Positions 44,710-53,258 of a stretch of DNA of 64,000 bases are shown here, in pieces (the stretch's first letter is position 1; every line of letters begins with the position of its first letter). The notes under the pieces were generated by a model, which did not search any database, had not been told where the DNA came from, and was given only the letters and a program-made list of their open reading frames with translations. Location: contig NZ_KB899291.1 of the NCBI RefSeq assembly GCF_000378145.1, positions 1 to 64,000 on the forward strand, written 5' to 3'. This DNA comes from Saccharibacillus kuerlensis DSM 22868 (GTDB lineage Bacteria; Bacillota; Bacilli; Paenibacillales; Paenibacillaceae). The translations under genes and the position numbers were made by a program.

Positions 44710-44924
44710 AATAAAATCCTCCTCTGTATACATGTTGTAAGTCTATATAGAAGGAAGCGAAGCAGGAAAAGCTGCGCTTCCTTACCTCATAAACGTAATG
44801 AATAGGGGAGGGGTTTCTCTTTTTACAAAAAAAGAAAGGTGTATCTCCAAAGTTTGTCATTCATTCAATTTCCCTTCTTACGAGCTGAGCGTCAAATTTT
44901 CCATCTGTGATGGCTCTATACGAA

Positions 44925-46220
44925 TCAGTCAATTTTTATCCATGAAGCTCCGGTTGAAGTGAATCCTTTATCCGTCGATTGGATGTCCACCGTTACCGGA
45001 ACTGTTGAATTTGGAGAACCGCTGCGCCGTATATCAGACTTCTCGCCGCTGAAGCCCGACAGAATGGCCCAGTATTGGACACCTTTTGACGAGCGATAGC
45101 GGCCCGGTGCAATATCTGTGCCCACTATATAAGTTCCGGCTCCGAATTCCGTTTTGGGCGAACTTTTGCCGGATGATACCGGCCTCCAGCGTCCGGAACC
45201 TTTGGAAATAAATCCGATATCCGAATCCTGAATTTCGACGATTGTCTGACCTGTCGGGACAAAACGAACAATCCGGTCTTTGTCTGTGCCGGACAATCCC
45301 GAGGTGCGCTCCCAATAGTCGATGCTGCCGGTAGAACGGTAAAGTCCCGGCTGGATATGTTTGCCGATTCGGTAGTGTCCGCTGCCCGGAATAACGGAAG
45401 AGTCTCTGGAACGCTCGGTGAAGGGTGCCGGTCCATTCCAATCAGGATTCTGCGCCGGACGATTCTGTTCTTCTTTCGGGCTGACTGTCTTCTCTGAAGG
45501 ACGGTCTTGTTCGGCAGGCGCCGCATCTTCGGGTCGGACGGTTTCGCTGCTCTTGCGGCTGTTTTCGTTGTTGTCCTCGGAACTGTCGGTCGGCCGCTGG
45601 CGCTCATTCGGCGCAGACTGCTTCACATCGGATTCCGCTTGGCTGTCCGAAGCATTTGGCCGGCTCTGTTCCTTCACAGTATCGCGCGATTGGGGTTCTT
45701 CCGCCGTGCTTCTCGTATCCGATTCCTGGACTTCATCAGCGGGTCGGCTGCCCTCCGTCGGTCGACTGTACGTCGCGCTTTCCTGAGCAGGCGATTCTTT
45801 GGTTGGCCTTTCTTTCTCACGCACTGGCTCACGTATTGGCTCCTGCTGCGTCACAGCTTCGCCGTTGTCCGGCCGGCTCTGCTCGCTGGGCGCGTGTTCG
45901 TCGGCAGCTGGCTCGTCGGTCGGTTCCTGCGGACGACGGGACTCTGTCGGTGCAGCTGTATTGCCGACGTCCTCTTCGGCCGGTCGCGTATGCTCATCCG
46001 CCGAAGTTGGCCCCGCCTGATCCGCCGGAACCTCTTCCGGTCGTGTCCGCTCTACGGCCCCCGACCCGCTGGATTCTGCAGGTCGCTGACTTTCGGCGGA
46101 AGAGGTTCCGCTATACGTTGTGTCGCTCCTGCCGTCTCCCGAACAGGCACTCAGCACGGCAATGAGGGATGCCGCGAGCAGAATTGCACCTGTGCTCCGT
46201 TTTGTTCCGCTGCGCTTCAT
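44925..46220 (-). CDS. Lipoprotein with periodic RP-motif linker and two C-terminal beta repeats
   Basis: 431 residues; GGAGGGGAG upstream. The lipobox LSAC places the lipidated Cys at 26. Residues 30-285 are disordered and acidic, with at least 13 x-R-P motifs (QRP, TRP, SRP, ERP, NRP) spaced roughly 10-30 residues apart. Residues about 290-431 are two repeats of the form G-x-Y-x-I/V-G-x-x-I-x-PG-x-YRS, YW-x-x-x-SG-x-SG, D-x-GF-x-S-x-G, a secreted beta-domain common in Gram-positive surface proteins. No enzyme motif is present. Probably a wall-spanning surface protein. Confidence 0.75.
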   Translation of the reverse strand: MKRSGTKRSTGAILLAASLIAVLSACSGDGRSDTTYSGTSSAESQRPAESSGSGAVERTRPEEVPADQAGPTSADEHTRPAEEDVGNTAAPTESRRPQEPTDEPAADEHAPSEQSRPDNGEAVTQQEPIREPVREKERPTKESPAQESATYSRPTEGSRPADEVQESDTRSTAEEPQSRDTVKEQSRPNASDSQAESDVKQSAPNERQRPTDSSEDNNENSRKSSETVRPEDAAPAEQDRPSEKTVSPKEEQNRPAQNPDWNGPAPFTERSRDSSVIPGSGHYRIGKHIQPGLYRSTGSIDYWERTSGLSGTDKDRIVRFVPTGQTIVEIQDSDIGFISKGSGRWRPVSSGKSSPKTEFGAGTYIVGTDIAPGRYRSSKGVQYWAILSGFSGEKSDIRRSGSPNSTVPVTVDIQSTDKGFTSTGASWIKID

Positions 46221-46296
46221 GGTTCTCCCCTCCAGTCCGCTCTGAAGCTGATGTGCGGTTTGAGTTCGGGCATACTCATAAAAAGATCGTAATAAA

Positions 46297-46779
46297 TCAG
46301 CTCCGGGCCTCGTTCAAAAACCGCCGTATTCCGGCTGTGACCAGATCATGATCTTCTTGATCGGGCAGTCCTGATACGGTGATGGTGCCTACCGGTCCTT
46401 CACCGGCGATCAGCAGCGGAAAAGCGCCGCCTGCCAGTACGAATTCGTTATCGCTCAGCCCGTAATCGTCTGAAAGTGTCCGGCCTTCACTGCGGAACAT
46501 AAGAGCTGTGTGCCAGGAGCTTTTCGCAAAGCGGCCGACCGTATTGTTTTTGCGTCGAATCCAGTCTTCATTCTCCGGCGAAGTACCCTCCATGGCATGA
46601 AGAAACAGCCGATGCCCGCCGCGGGTAATGTCCACCGTAATCTTCTTGCCGGTCAGGCGAGCTTCGTCGATCAGAATGAGACCCAGCTGAAGTGCTGTTT
46701 CGGAATCGAACGTGGAGAAACGAAGTTCTTCTTCTTCCTGCCGCATTTGCAGCAGTCTTTCTTCGATGGTCAGGGACAT
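46297..46779 (-). CDS. UPF0303 / heme-binding GlcG-like protein
   Basis: 160 residues, starting at the ATG 12 nt after AAAGGAGA. The sequence ERLLQMRQEEEELRFSTFDSETALQLG, VDITRGGHRLF, NTVGRFAKSSWHTALMF and FVLAGGAFPLLI..GPVGTITVSGLP matches the UPF0303/DUF336 group related to heme-utilisation proteins. The cytoplasmic role is unproven. It lies 60 bp after hepT and may be its read-through partner. Confidence 0.8.
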   Translation of the reverse strand: MSLTIEERLLQMRQEEEELRFSTFDSETALQLGLILIDEARLTGKKITVDITRGGHRLFLHAMEGTSPENEDWIRRKNNTVGRFAKSSWHTALMFRSEGRTLSDDYGLSDNEFVLAGGAFPLLIAGEGPVGTITVSGLPDQEDHDLVTAGIRRFLNEARS

Positions 46780-46816
46780 GAGGATCTCTATCTCCTTTGA
46801 AGTCAAATTGTTCAAT

Positions 46817-46854
46817 GATTCAAAACTTTCGTTCTGATTCAAAACTTTCGTTCT
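46817..46854. repeat. Two exact 19-bp direct repeats at the hepT stop
   Basis: GATTCAAAACTTTCGTTCT occurs head to tail at 46817-46835 and 46836-46854. The right copy contains the hepT stop codon and last codons; the left copy is non-coding. Looks like a recent slippage duplication. Confidence 0.85.
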
Positions 46855-47828
46855 CCGAAATAATCGGCCAGTGTCAGCAGGTCCTGATAGGCTGCGTAAT
46901 TCTTCAGCGAGCGGGCAATCTCCCGGGCTTGTTCCAGCTCCGTTTCGCAAAATGTCTCGGCACGCTGCAGAACATCACTTGCGCGAATCTTAATCAGCAG
47001 AGATTGGATATCTGTGGGGAGGGATGTTGGTCCTATACTGCGGATTTCGGCAGCCAGCACCGGATCTTCCAGCGCATACAGAATAGGCAGCGTTACCTGG
47101 CCGACAAGCAGGTCACTGCCGGCGGGTTTGCCGATCTGCTCAGCCGACGAGGTGAAGTCCAGCAGATCGTCCCGCAGCTGGAATGACAAGCCCAGATGCT
47201 CACCGAATGTGTACAATTGGCTGCTGATCTCTTCGGGAGCCCCCGCAGCACGGGCTCCGAATTCCAACGAAACGGCTATCAAGTGGGCGGTTTTGTTTCT
47301 GGATTTGAGAAGGTAATCGTCGAGACTCAGATTATAATCGTAAGCGTGTTCAAGTTGTTCGTATTCTCCAAGACAGAGCTTGGCTGTAGCGGCTGCAGTA
47401 AAGCTCTGTCTGCCGTCTCCAAACGGATCTTCCGTATGCTCTGCATTCGCGAGCAGTTCGACAACGCGAGCCGACATATAATTGCCAACGTAGACCGCTT
47501 TAGCCGGTCCGATCACGGTGTGCAGCGAAGGTTCTCCTCGCCGCAGCGGGGAGCGGTCAATCAGGTCGTCATGAATAAGCGAGGCGGTATGAATAAATTC
47601 CGCGGCCGCGGCCAGCTGCACAAGGCGGCCTTCATCGGATCGCTTGCCGAAACGGCTCCCTACGAGCACGAGCATCGGCCGAAGGCGTTTGCCTCCAGCT
47701 TCAATTGTTCGAAGCAGAGCGCGTTCCAGCTCGGAATTCGGCGGAACATCATTGTCATACTTTACTATTCGCTTCATTTCCCGCTCGATGCGGCGCAGGT
47801 CGATGCGAAGCTTTTTATGCAGTTCCAT
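46839..47828 (-). CDS. hepT: Heptaprenyl diphosphate synthase component 2 (polyprenyl synthetase)
   Basis: 329 residues, all-alpha isoprenyl synthase. First aspartate-rich motif HDDLIDRSPLRRG, second QLRDDLLDF; GGKRLRPML near the N-terminus. It elongates FPP with IPP to make the menaquinone side chain, normally with HepS. Starts 2 bp after hepS. In Bacillus subtilis, menG separates the two genes; here it does not. Chain length is inferred from the partner. Confidence 0.88.
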   Translation of the reverse strand: MELHKKLRIDLRRIEREMKRIVKYDNDVPPNSELERALLRTIEAGGKRLRPMLVLVGSRFGKRSDEGRLVQLAAAAEFIHTASLIHDDLIDRSPLRRGEPSLHTVIGPAKAVYVGNYMSARVVELLANAEHTEDPFGDGRQSFTAAATAKLCLGEYEQLEHAYDYNLSLDDYLLKSRNKTAHLIAVSLEFGARAAGAPEEISSQLYTFGEHLGLSFQLRDDLLDFTSSAEQIGKPAGSDLLVGQVTLPILYALEDPVLAAEIRSIGPTSLPTDIQSLLIKIRASDVLQRAETFCETELEQAREIARSLKNYAAYQDLLTLADYFGERKF

Positions 47829-47830
47829 GC

Positions 47831-48262
47831 TTATCTCGTCTCCTTCCGACTCATCAGTACCTGTTCGAAAGCGGAGAGCAAAGGGACTTCGCCGTTTCTG
47901 CCGAGTGCCCGGGCAATTTGGATCTTTTTGACGAAAGGAGACAATCCGCGCATCAATGATCCTTCCCTACATTTGAGTGCGTATTGGATGTAAAGACTGT
48001 ACAGATAGTCACCATCGAGAATGCGGCGAGTCAGCTCGGCGTCTTCCAATTCCATAGGTTCGGCATGGCGGTCGAGAGCAGAGGACAGCAGAATGTAGAC
48101 AGTCAACAGTCCCGGCAGCCGCTGTCGTTCGACACCGCAGCGTTCAAAGACGGTCAGAGCCTCCGCAAGTGCAGCCTGATCCGGAGACAATCGGATACGT
48201 GTGACCGGATCAATCTCGGTCTGCAGACGCTCCAGTGCTTCCCGGATTATAGTATCTTTCAT
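47831..48262 (-). CDS. hepS: Heptaprenyl diphosphate synthase component 1-like, short
   Basis: 143 residues; AAGGGGTG 6 nt before the ATG. LLTVYILLSSALDRHAEP and ILDGDYLYSLYIQYALKCREG..MRGLSPFVKKIQIAR match the HEPPP_synt_1 core. HepS proteins are usually about 250 residues; this one ends where the C-terminal third would begin, with no frameshifted remainder because hepT follows at once. It is either a naturally short lineage variant or a truncated subunit. Confidence 0.7.
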   Translation of the reverse strand: MKDTIIREALERLQTEIDPVTRIRLSPDQAALAEALTVFERCGVERQRLPGLLTVYILLSSALDRHAEPMELEDAELTRRILDGDYLYSLYIQYALKCREGSLMRGLSPFVKKIQIARALGRNGEVPLLSAFEQVLMSRKETR

Positions 48263-48568
48263 TAAGGCACCCCTTGACGGACTAACAAAATAACGAACCG
48301 GCGCGTGCGCCAAATTATTGAGATTCCTTCACATTATGAGACAAATTGTGTGATTATGCAAAGGTTGAGTACAGGCTTTCTGCATATGGCAGTCGCTTGG
48401 GTTTGGAAACTTGTTCTTTCATAAATGAAGAGAGGATTTCAGTCTTTTTCACTTCTTCTATTCTCCTTAATTTAATGCATTTGGACAGTTCTTGCCGGGT
48501 CGATTCAGGAGAATGGAGCGAGGGTAATTCAAATTAAACGGATTCCCAACCAGTGAGGAGCTGACTTC

Positions 48569-48796
48569 ATGATTAATCCGATTGAAGAAAAAGTAATCAA
48601 AGGTAGATGGAACCAGACGCGTAATGAAGCGAAGAAACAATGGAGCAAACTGACGGAGGAAGATTTGGACTATATCAATGGAGATCGTGACAAACTCATT
48701 GAGAAAGTCCGGGAAAGATATGGACATGACGCCGAATCGGCGGAGCTGGAGTACAAGTCTTGGGCATCGGCTCTGATAATGGGCAGCAACCGCTGA
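48569..48796 (+). CDS. CsbD-family stress protein
   Basis: 75 residues; GTGAGGAG upstream. Typical CsbD sequence: KVIKGRWNQTRNEAKKQWSKLTEEDLDYINGDRDKLIEKVRERYG. Small hydrophilic general-stress proteins of this family are commonly under SigB, but no convincing SigB promoter was identified here. Confidence 0.9.
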   Translation: MINPIEEKVIKGRWNQTRNEAKKQWSKLTEEDLDYINGDRDKLIEKVRERYGHDAESAELEYKSWASALIMGSNR

Positions 48797-48884
48797 CCCG
48801 ATAAAGCAGAGATAGGCGCTGCCGGATAACATTCCTTTTGTCCGGCAGCTTGACGTTTGGAACAGAAAAGAGGGGGGCGCAGCC

Positions 48885-49148
48885 ATGTTGGAATCACGTA
48901 TTGTATCCGGCAAGGTCATTGAGCAGCGCGGGCATATTGTCATTACCGTGCAAGGCGGTCTTGTAAGTTCTTACGATCTGCGTTATTACAAGCTTCCCGA
49001 GGAAGATGTTGAAGAGCTGCTCGGGTTCGATGGGAATGCGGCGGAGCTTCGTTCCTCCGCTTCTCCTGTCGTACTGTCCAATTGGAAGCGTCATGCGTTC
49101 TCCCCCCCTTCTGAACAGGAAAACGAAAAGAGTGCTTACCGCGCCTGA
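48885..49148 (+). CDS. Hypothetical 87-residue protein
   Basis: AGAGGGGGG precedes the ATG. A beta-rich N-terminal part (SRIVSGKVIEQRGHIVITVQGG) is followed by an acidic helix (EEDVEELLGFDGNAAEL) and a disordered tail. No family recognised. Its 3' end overlaps the terminator shared with the convergent GNAT gene. Confidence 0.55.
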   Translation: MLESRIVSGKVIEQRGHIVITVQGGLVSSYDLRYYKLPEEDVEELLGFDGNAAELRSSASPVVLSNWKRHAFSPPSEQENEKSAYRA

Positions 49149-49171
49149 AGGCGCGGTCGCACTCTTTTTTG
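49129..49171. terminator. Terminator between the hypothetical gene and the GNAT gene
   Basis: GAGTGC..ACCGCGC / GCGCGGT.GCACTC followed by T6; the left arm overlaps coding sequence. Confidence 0.8.
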
Positions 49172-49192
49172 CATACAAAAGGTTGAATCCGC

Positions 49193-49861
49193 TTATAAAG
49201 GGAGCAGCTCAATCCGGTCTTGGCGTTCAAGCGATTCAACCATTTTGGTCCATAGATCCGGCTTGGGCTCAAGAACGCTGTAATACGTGCGCAAAAACTT
49301 GGCGATAAACGACCCGGGAAGTGAGGAGGCTTCTTCATAAGGCAGGAAACACAGGTCCAGGCCTCCGACCGCTTCTCCGTCCCCCTGCCAGGAAGGGTGG
49401 ACATAGTCGAAATTGAGACGGCGATAACCGAGGTGGGCAAGCACTTCGCGCCGAACGAACGGATCCATCGGCTTTACGCCGCCAAATTCATGTTCGCCAG
49501 CCTGATAAGGGTCGTAAATTTCGGCGAACATGCCCTTGAGCTTTCCTCCGGCTTCGGAAGCCAGACGCTTCAAATCCGCTTCGCGGCGAGAAGCAAGGAA
49601 AGGTCCGATTCCGAGACCGGGACGTCCAATGATGGTGAAGTCGGTCATGGCAATATCGTCGTCCGTATAATAACGATATTCCGTTGCTCCTACAACTTCC
49701 CCTTCATGAACAGCAACAAAGACTCGAATACCCGGATCTTCCAGCGGTTCTTTCCAGAGATCGAACGCCAGCACTTCTTCCCGCGGAAAGATCTCGCTCA
49801 TCAACCGGTGAAGACCGGCGAACAACGGATCTGCAATATCGGTAACTCGAATATATTCCAT
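49193..49861 (-). CDS. GNAT-fold acetyltransferase-like protein
   Basis: 222 residues; AGGAGGAG upstream. EEVLAFDLWKEPLEDPGIRVFVAVHEGEVVGATEYRYY and TDFTIIGRPGLGIGPFLASRREADL resemble the GNAT core with the acetyl-CoA loop. The C-terminal 90 residues are lineage-specific. The substrate is unknown. It lies just downstream of the second GNAT gene and the nitrilase gene, probably one transcript. Confidence 0.7.
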   Translation of the reverse strand: MEYIRVTDIADPLFAGLHRLMSEIFPREEVLAFDLWKEPLEDPGIRVFVAVHEGEVVGATEYRYYTDDDIAMTDFTIIGRPGLGIGPFLASRREADLKRLASEAGGKLKGMFAEIYDPYQAGEHEFGGVKPMDPFVRREVLAHLGYRRLNFDYVHPSWQGDGEAVGGLDLCFLPYEEASSLPGSFIAKFLRTYYSVLEPKPDLWTKMVESLERQDRIELLPL

Positions 49862-49947
49862 TATGCACTCCTCCTGTAACTGAGTTTCTTGTGTTGACCG
49901 ATGAATGATAATGAAGTCGATGTATCAGGTTGCATTCCGCCTGCCGT

Positions 49948-50646
49948 TCAGCGTTCTCGCAGCGCAAGCAGCGGATTACGCCACTCCATCAATACGGCAT
50001 GATTGGCCGACTCTTCGTCTTCCAGATAATCCGGTACGACTGTCAGCGGCGTCCGTCCGCAGTGCAGCAGAAATCCGATAACGGGATCACGGCGCCGTCC
50101 GTGCAGAACGTCGTCAAGATATTGCTCCGGCGTCACTTCCGGATGCACGGCTCCATAACTGGGCATGCGGCCGCCTCCGAGCAGCCGCTCCAAGCCGAGT
50201 CCGACGACCAATTCGTAAGCCGATTGAAGCATCTGTTTGCCCAGACCCAGACCGCGGGCGGAGGGAGACACGCTGATGTCTACGACATAGAGTGTGTCTC
50301 CGTTAGGATCATGCGTACCGATGTATCCGTTGTCCGTCATCTCTGCCCAATTGTGGTTGGGATGCTTCGGGTTGAAAGATGTAATCATGGTAGTCAGGGA
50401 GCCGACCAATCGACCGTCGACTTCCGCACACAGCGCACCTGCCGGAAAGCGCTCCATATGACGGAGCAGTTGATCCCGGTTCCACCACAGTTCGGATGGA
50501 TACGGCGGAGGGAAACATTCTCGCTGAATATCGATCAGCGCTTCAATATCGTTTTCCGTATAGCTGCGGATTCGCAGTTTTTCGGGAAGGTCGTCCCGAA
50601 AAACGTAACACTTCTTATCGTAAGGGTGTTCACGGTTCACGAACAT
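49948..50646 (-). CDS. GNAT N-acetyltransferase (YhcX N-domain-like)
   Basis: 232 residues, starting 4 nt after the nitrilase stop and without its own strong ribosome site, so translational coupling is likely. RIRSYTENDIEALIDIQRECFPPPYPSELWW, TLYVVDISVSPSARGLGLGKQMLQSAYELV (acetyl-CoA R/Q-x-x-G-x-G/A loop) and GRMPSYGAVHPEVTPEQYLDDVLHGRRRDPVIGFLL match the GNAT half of Bacillus YhcX. Probably acts with the adjacent hydrolase on an amide or amine metabolite. Confidence 0.8.
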   Translation of the reverse strand: MFVNREHPYDKKCYVFRDDLPEKLRIRSYTENDIEALIDIQRECFPPPYPSELWWNRDQLLRHMERFPAGALCAEVDGRLVGSLTTMITSFNPKHPNHNWAEMTDNGYIGTHDPNGDTLYVVDISVSPSARGLGLGKQMLQSAYELVVGLGLERLLGGGRMPSYGAVHPEVTPEQYLDDVLHGRRRDPVIGFLLHCGRTPLTVVPDYLEDEESANHAVLMEWRNPLLALRER

Positions 50647-50650
50647 TGTT

Positions 50651-51508
50651 CTAGGACCAATCCGTATAGAGGTCGGTACGACGATCGCGCCAAGTCGTGA
50701 CGGAGCCTCTGGCCCGAACTTGTTCCAGCAAATCCAGATCCAGATCCGCGACGATGATCATGTCGTCGTTGATCTCTCCTTCAGCGACAATACCGCGCGG
50801 AGGGAAAGGGACGTCGTTCGGCGAGATCACCGCTGCCTGACCGAAATTACCGCGCATAAAGTCGACAGTCGGAAGAGAACCGACCGTACCGGTCGTGACG
50901 ACATAAATCTGATTCTCGATTGCCCGGGCATGGCAGGTGTAGCGAACCCGATGAAAACCGTGTCGGTCATCTGTGCAGGAAGGACAGAACACGATATCGG
51001 CGCCTTTTGCTCGGGCCATGCGGACGATCTCGGGAAACTCGATATCGTAGCAGGTGAGCAGCGCAATCGTACCTTTGTCGGTCTCAAACACAGAAAGGCC
51101 ATCGCCGCGGGCCATATTCCATTCGTGAACCTCGGTCGGCGTAATGTGGATTTTCTCTTGGGAAGCTACGCGGCCATCGGGATAAAACAGGTGGGCCGTA
51201 TTGTAGAGTTTGCCTTCCCGGCGTACAACATGCGTCCCTGCAATGATGTGCATACCGGACTTAGAAGCAAGGTTTCGAAACAAATCGAGATAAGCTTGCG
51301 TATAATCAGGGAGACTCTCAATCCCGCGGGCTTTGCCCTGCTCATCGGGAATGGAGAGAAGCTGGGTCGTGAAAAATTCGGGGAAGAGTAAAAATTCGGT
51401 ATCGAATTCCTGTGCCGTTTTCACATAGTGTTCGGCTTGTGCGGCAAATTCGTCAAAGGACGAGATCGTATGCAGGTGATACTGCACAGCTGCTGCGCGC
51501 ATTTTCAT
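50651..51508 (-). CDS. Nitrilase-superfamily carbon-nitrogen hydrolase (YhcX C-domain-like)
   Basis: 285 residues; GAGGAGG 9 nt before ATG. The Glu-Lys-Cys triad is visible in LFPEFFTTQ, SQEKIHITPTE and LLTCYDIEFPE. RYTCHARAIENQIYVVTTGTVG and the DVPFPPRGIVAEG end fit the family. It cleaves a non-peptide C-N bond; the natural substrate is unknown. In B. subtilis YhcX this domain is C-terminal to the GNAT domain; here the two are separate genes with the hydrolase first. Confidence 0.88.
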   Translation of the reverse strand: MKMRAAAVQYHLHTISSFDEFAAQAEHYVKTAQEFDTEFLLFPEFFTTQLLSIPDEQGKARGIESLPDYTQAYLDLFRNLASKSGMHIIAGTHVVRREGKLYNTAHLFYPDGRVASQEKIHITPTEVHEWNMARGDGLSVFETDKGTIALLTCYDIEFPEIVRMARAKGADIVFCPSCTDDRHGFHRVRYTCHARAIENQIYVVTTGTVGSLPTVDFMRGNFGQAAVISPNDVPFPPRGIVAEGEINDDMIIVADLDLDLLEQVRARGSVTTWRDRRTDLYTDWS

Positions 51509-51582
51509 CAGCGCAAACCTCCTCAATTTAAGATAGCTTCATCATAACAAATCAGATGTGAGGCGGCCAGGCGCGCTTTTTC

Positions 51583-51610
51583 TTGACAAAAAATGTATCG
51601 CGAATAAAAT
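51583..51610 (+). promoter_or_regulatory. SigA promoter of the histidine kinase
   Basis: TTGACA (51583-51588), 16-bp spacer, TAAAAT (51605-51610): near-consensus, giving an untranslated leader of about 105 nt. Confidence 0.8.
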
Positions 51611-51722
51611 TAAAAGATCATACGTTCGAGAAAAGACCTCCACTACTTTTTGGTCCAGTCTTCATGTTATGATGGAGCCAATAACAGACGAAACGGAAGA
51701 TTTAGGAAACAGAGGCGAAGAT

Positions 51723-53117
51723 ATGGAACTCTCCAAAATGTTTGTGCAAAATATGGCGGTGCTGGTTACCTGCGCTTACATTGCCAATTTGATTTATAAG
51801 TACATGATCTTTCGTACGTCCGGTCTCGTCAAATACATAAGTTCCGTTTTGCTGCTCATTGCAGGAGGATGGGCCGCCATGTTATTTGGGTTCCCTCTGC
51901 TGGAAGGCGTAATCCTTGATATGAGGCTCGTTCCTCTGCTGATTGCGATTTTTGTCTATAAACGGCCGCCAATCGTGTTTTTGGTCGGTCTAGGTATAGG
52001 GTTAACCCGGTTTATTTTTGGCTGGAACGAGGCTGCAGTAGCAGGATTTATTAATCTTACGCTTCTCGGCGTCGCAGGCGCACTGCTGAATGTTTGGCTG
52101 CGCCGCAAAACATGGAGCTTTGGCCGTCAGGTGAGCATCGTTATCGTTTTGATGAATCTTCTGAACTGCGTAAATATTTTTATTTTCGGCGTTCTTCCCA
52201 AAGACTATTACCTCTCGCATATTTTGCCGTATACGCTGCCGACCAGCATTGTTCTGTGCGGACTCTTTGCTTTTATTTTGCGGGATTTCCAGAAAGATCA
52301 GCAGCGGGCAGTTGCGCTTGAAGAAGCGAATGCTCTGCTGCAGAAGCAGGCTGAGGAGCTTGGCAAGAACAAAATTATATTGGAGGAACGGGCCAAACAG
52401 CTGCTGCTCGCTTCGCAGTATAAATCGGAGTTTCTGGCGAATATGTCGCATGAACTGCGTACTCCCCTCAACAGCATCATCAATCTGGCGCAGTTTATTT
52501 CCGATTCCGCGGAAGATACGCCCAGCGACGAAATGGCTCGATATGGCCAGCTCATCTATCATTCCGGAGAAGATTTGCTCAAGATCATCAGCGATATTCT
52601 CGATCTGTCCAAAGTAGAAGCGGGCAAGCTGGAAATTGTCAACGAGGCAATCAGTTTGACCGAAATTCCAAACTGGCTGGGTCCGTATTTCGAATTGACC
52701 GCTCAGCGCAAGCACTTGGAGTTCGATATACGTATAGGGGACGGACTGCCTGATACTATTCATTCCGATCCGCAGAGGGTGCAGCAGATTTTGCGCAATT
52801 TGCTCGCAAACGCCTTTAAATTTACGGAGAAGGGCAGGGTCGAGCTGAGTATCTACAAAGCCGAAGAACCGCAGCTTAAAGGGGAATGGGTCGTTTTTGC
52901 GGTCCGCGATACAGGAATCGGTATTCCGCCGGAGAAGCATTTTACGGTTTTCGAAGCTTTTCAGCAGGCAGATAATCAGGTAGCCAAAAAGTACGGCGGT
53001 ACGGGGTTGGGATTGTCGATCAGCCGCGATCTATCGAGGCTTCTGGGTGGATTTATTCGAATGGAGAGCGTGGAGGGAGAAGGCAGTACGTTTTCGCTCT
53101 TTCTTCCGCTTTCTTAA
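51723..53117 (+). CDS. Orphan membrane sensor histidine kinase
   Basis: 464 residues, starting at the ATG after AGAGGCGAAG; earlier in-frame ATGs lie in poorly supported sequence. Five to six transmembrane helices (about 8-190) resemble 5TM-LytS-type sensors. A coiled coil (about 205-245) leads to HisKA (FLANMSHELRTPLNSI, phospho-His) and HATPase_c with N box (QILRNLLANAFKFTEKG), DTGIGIP and GGTGLGLSIS. No response regulator is adjacent, so its partner lies elsewhere. Confidence 0.9.
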   Translation: MELSKMFVQNMAVLVTCAYIANLIYKYMIFRTSGLVKYISSVLLLIAGGWAAMLFGFPLLEGVILDMRLVPLLIAIFVYKRPPIVFLVGLGIGLTRFIFGWNEAAVAGFINLTLLGVAGALLNVWLRRKTWSFGRQVSIVIVLMNLLNCVNIFIFGVLPKDYYLSHILPYTLPTSIVLCGLFAFILRDFQKDQQRAVALEEANALLQKQAEELGKNKIILEERAKQLLLASQYKSEFLANMSHELRTPLNSIINLAQFISDSAEDTPSDEMARYGQLIYHSGEDLLKIISDILDLSKVEAGKLEIVNEAISLTEIPNWLGPYFELTAQRKHLEFDIRIGDGLPDTIHSDPQRVQQILRNLLANAFKFTEKGRVELSIYKAEEPQLKGEWVVFAVRDTGIGIPPEKHFTVFEAFQQADNQVAKKYGGTGLGLSISRDLSRLLGGFIRMESVEGEGSTFSLFLPLS

Positions 53118-53258
53118 GAACATGCAGCAAGTTATCGAGTTATTCGGCAGGCTATTTCGCAGCTGCGCCTAGACGTCAAATTCTTGGATTCGTTTTTCGG
53201 CCCGTGAAGGGTTGGGTAAATGAAAGGGAAAGAAACTTCCTGAAAAAGCATCAAGGAG

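Noticed and set aside
48440-48568. SigB promoter for csbD-like gene
   Set aside because: GGGTAA is present, but no GTTTAA-like -35 lies at 12-15 bp upstream.
49948-51508. GNAT and nitrilase genes as a frameshifted single gene
   Set aside because: Each frame is complete with its own start and stop, and their order is reversed relative to the known fusion.
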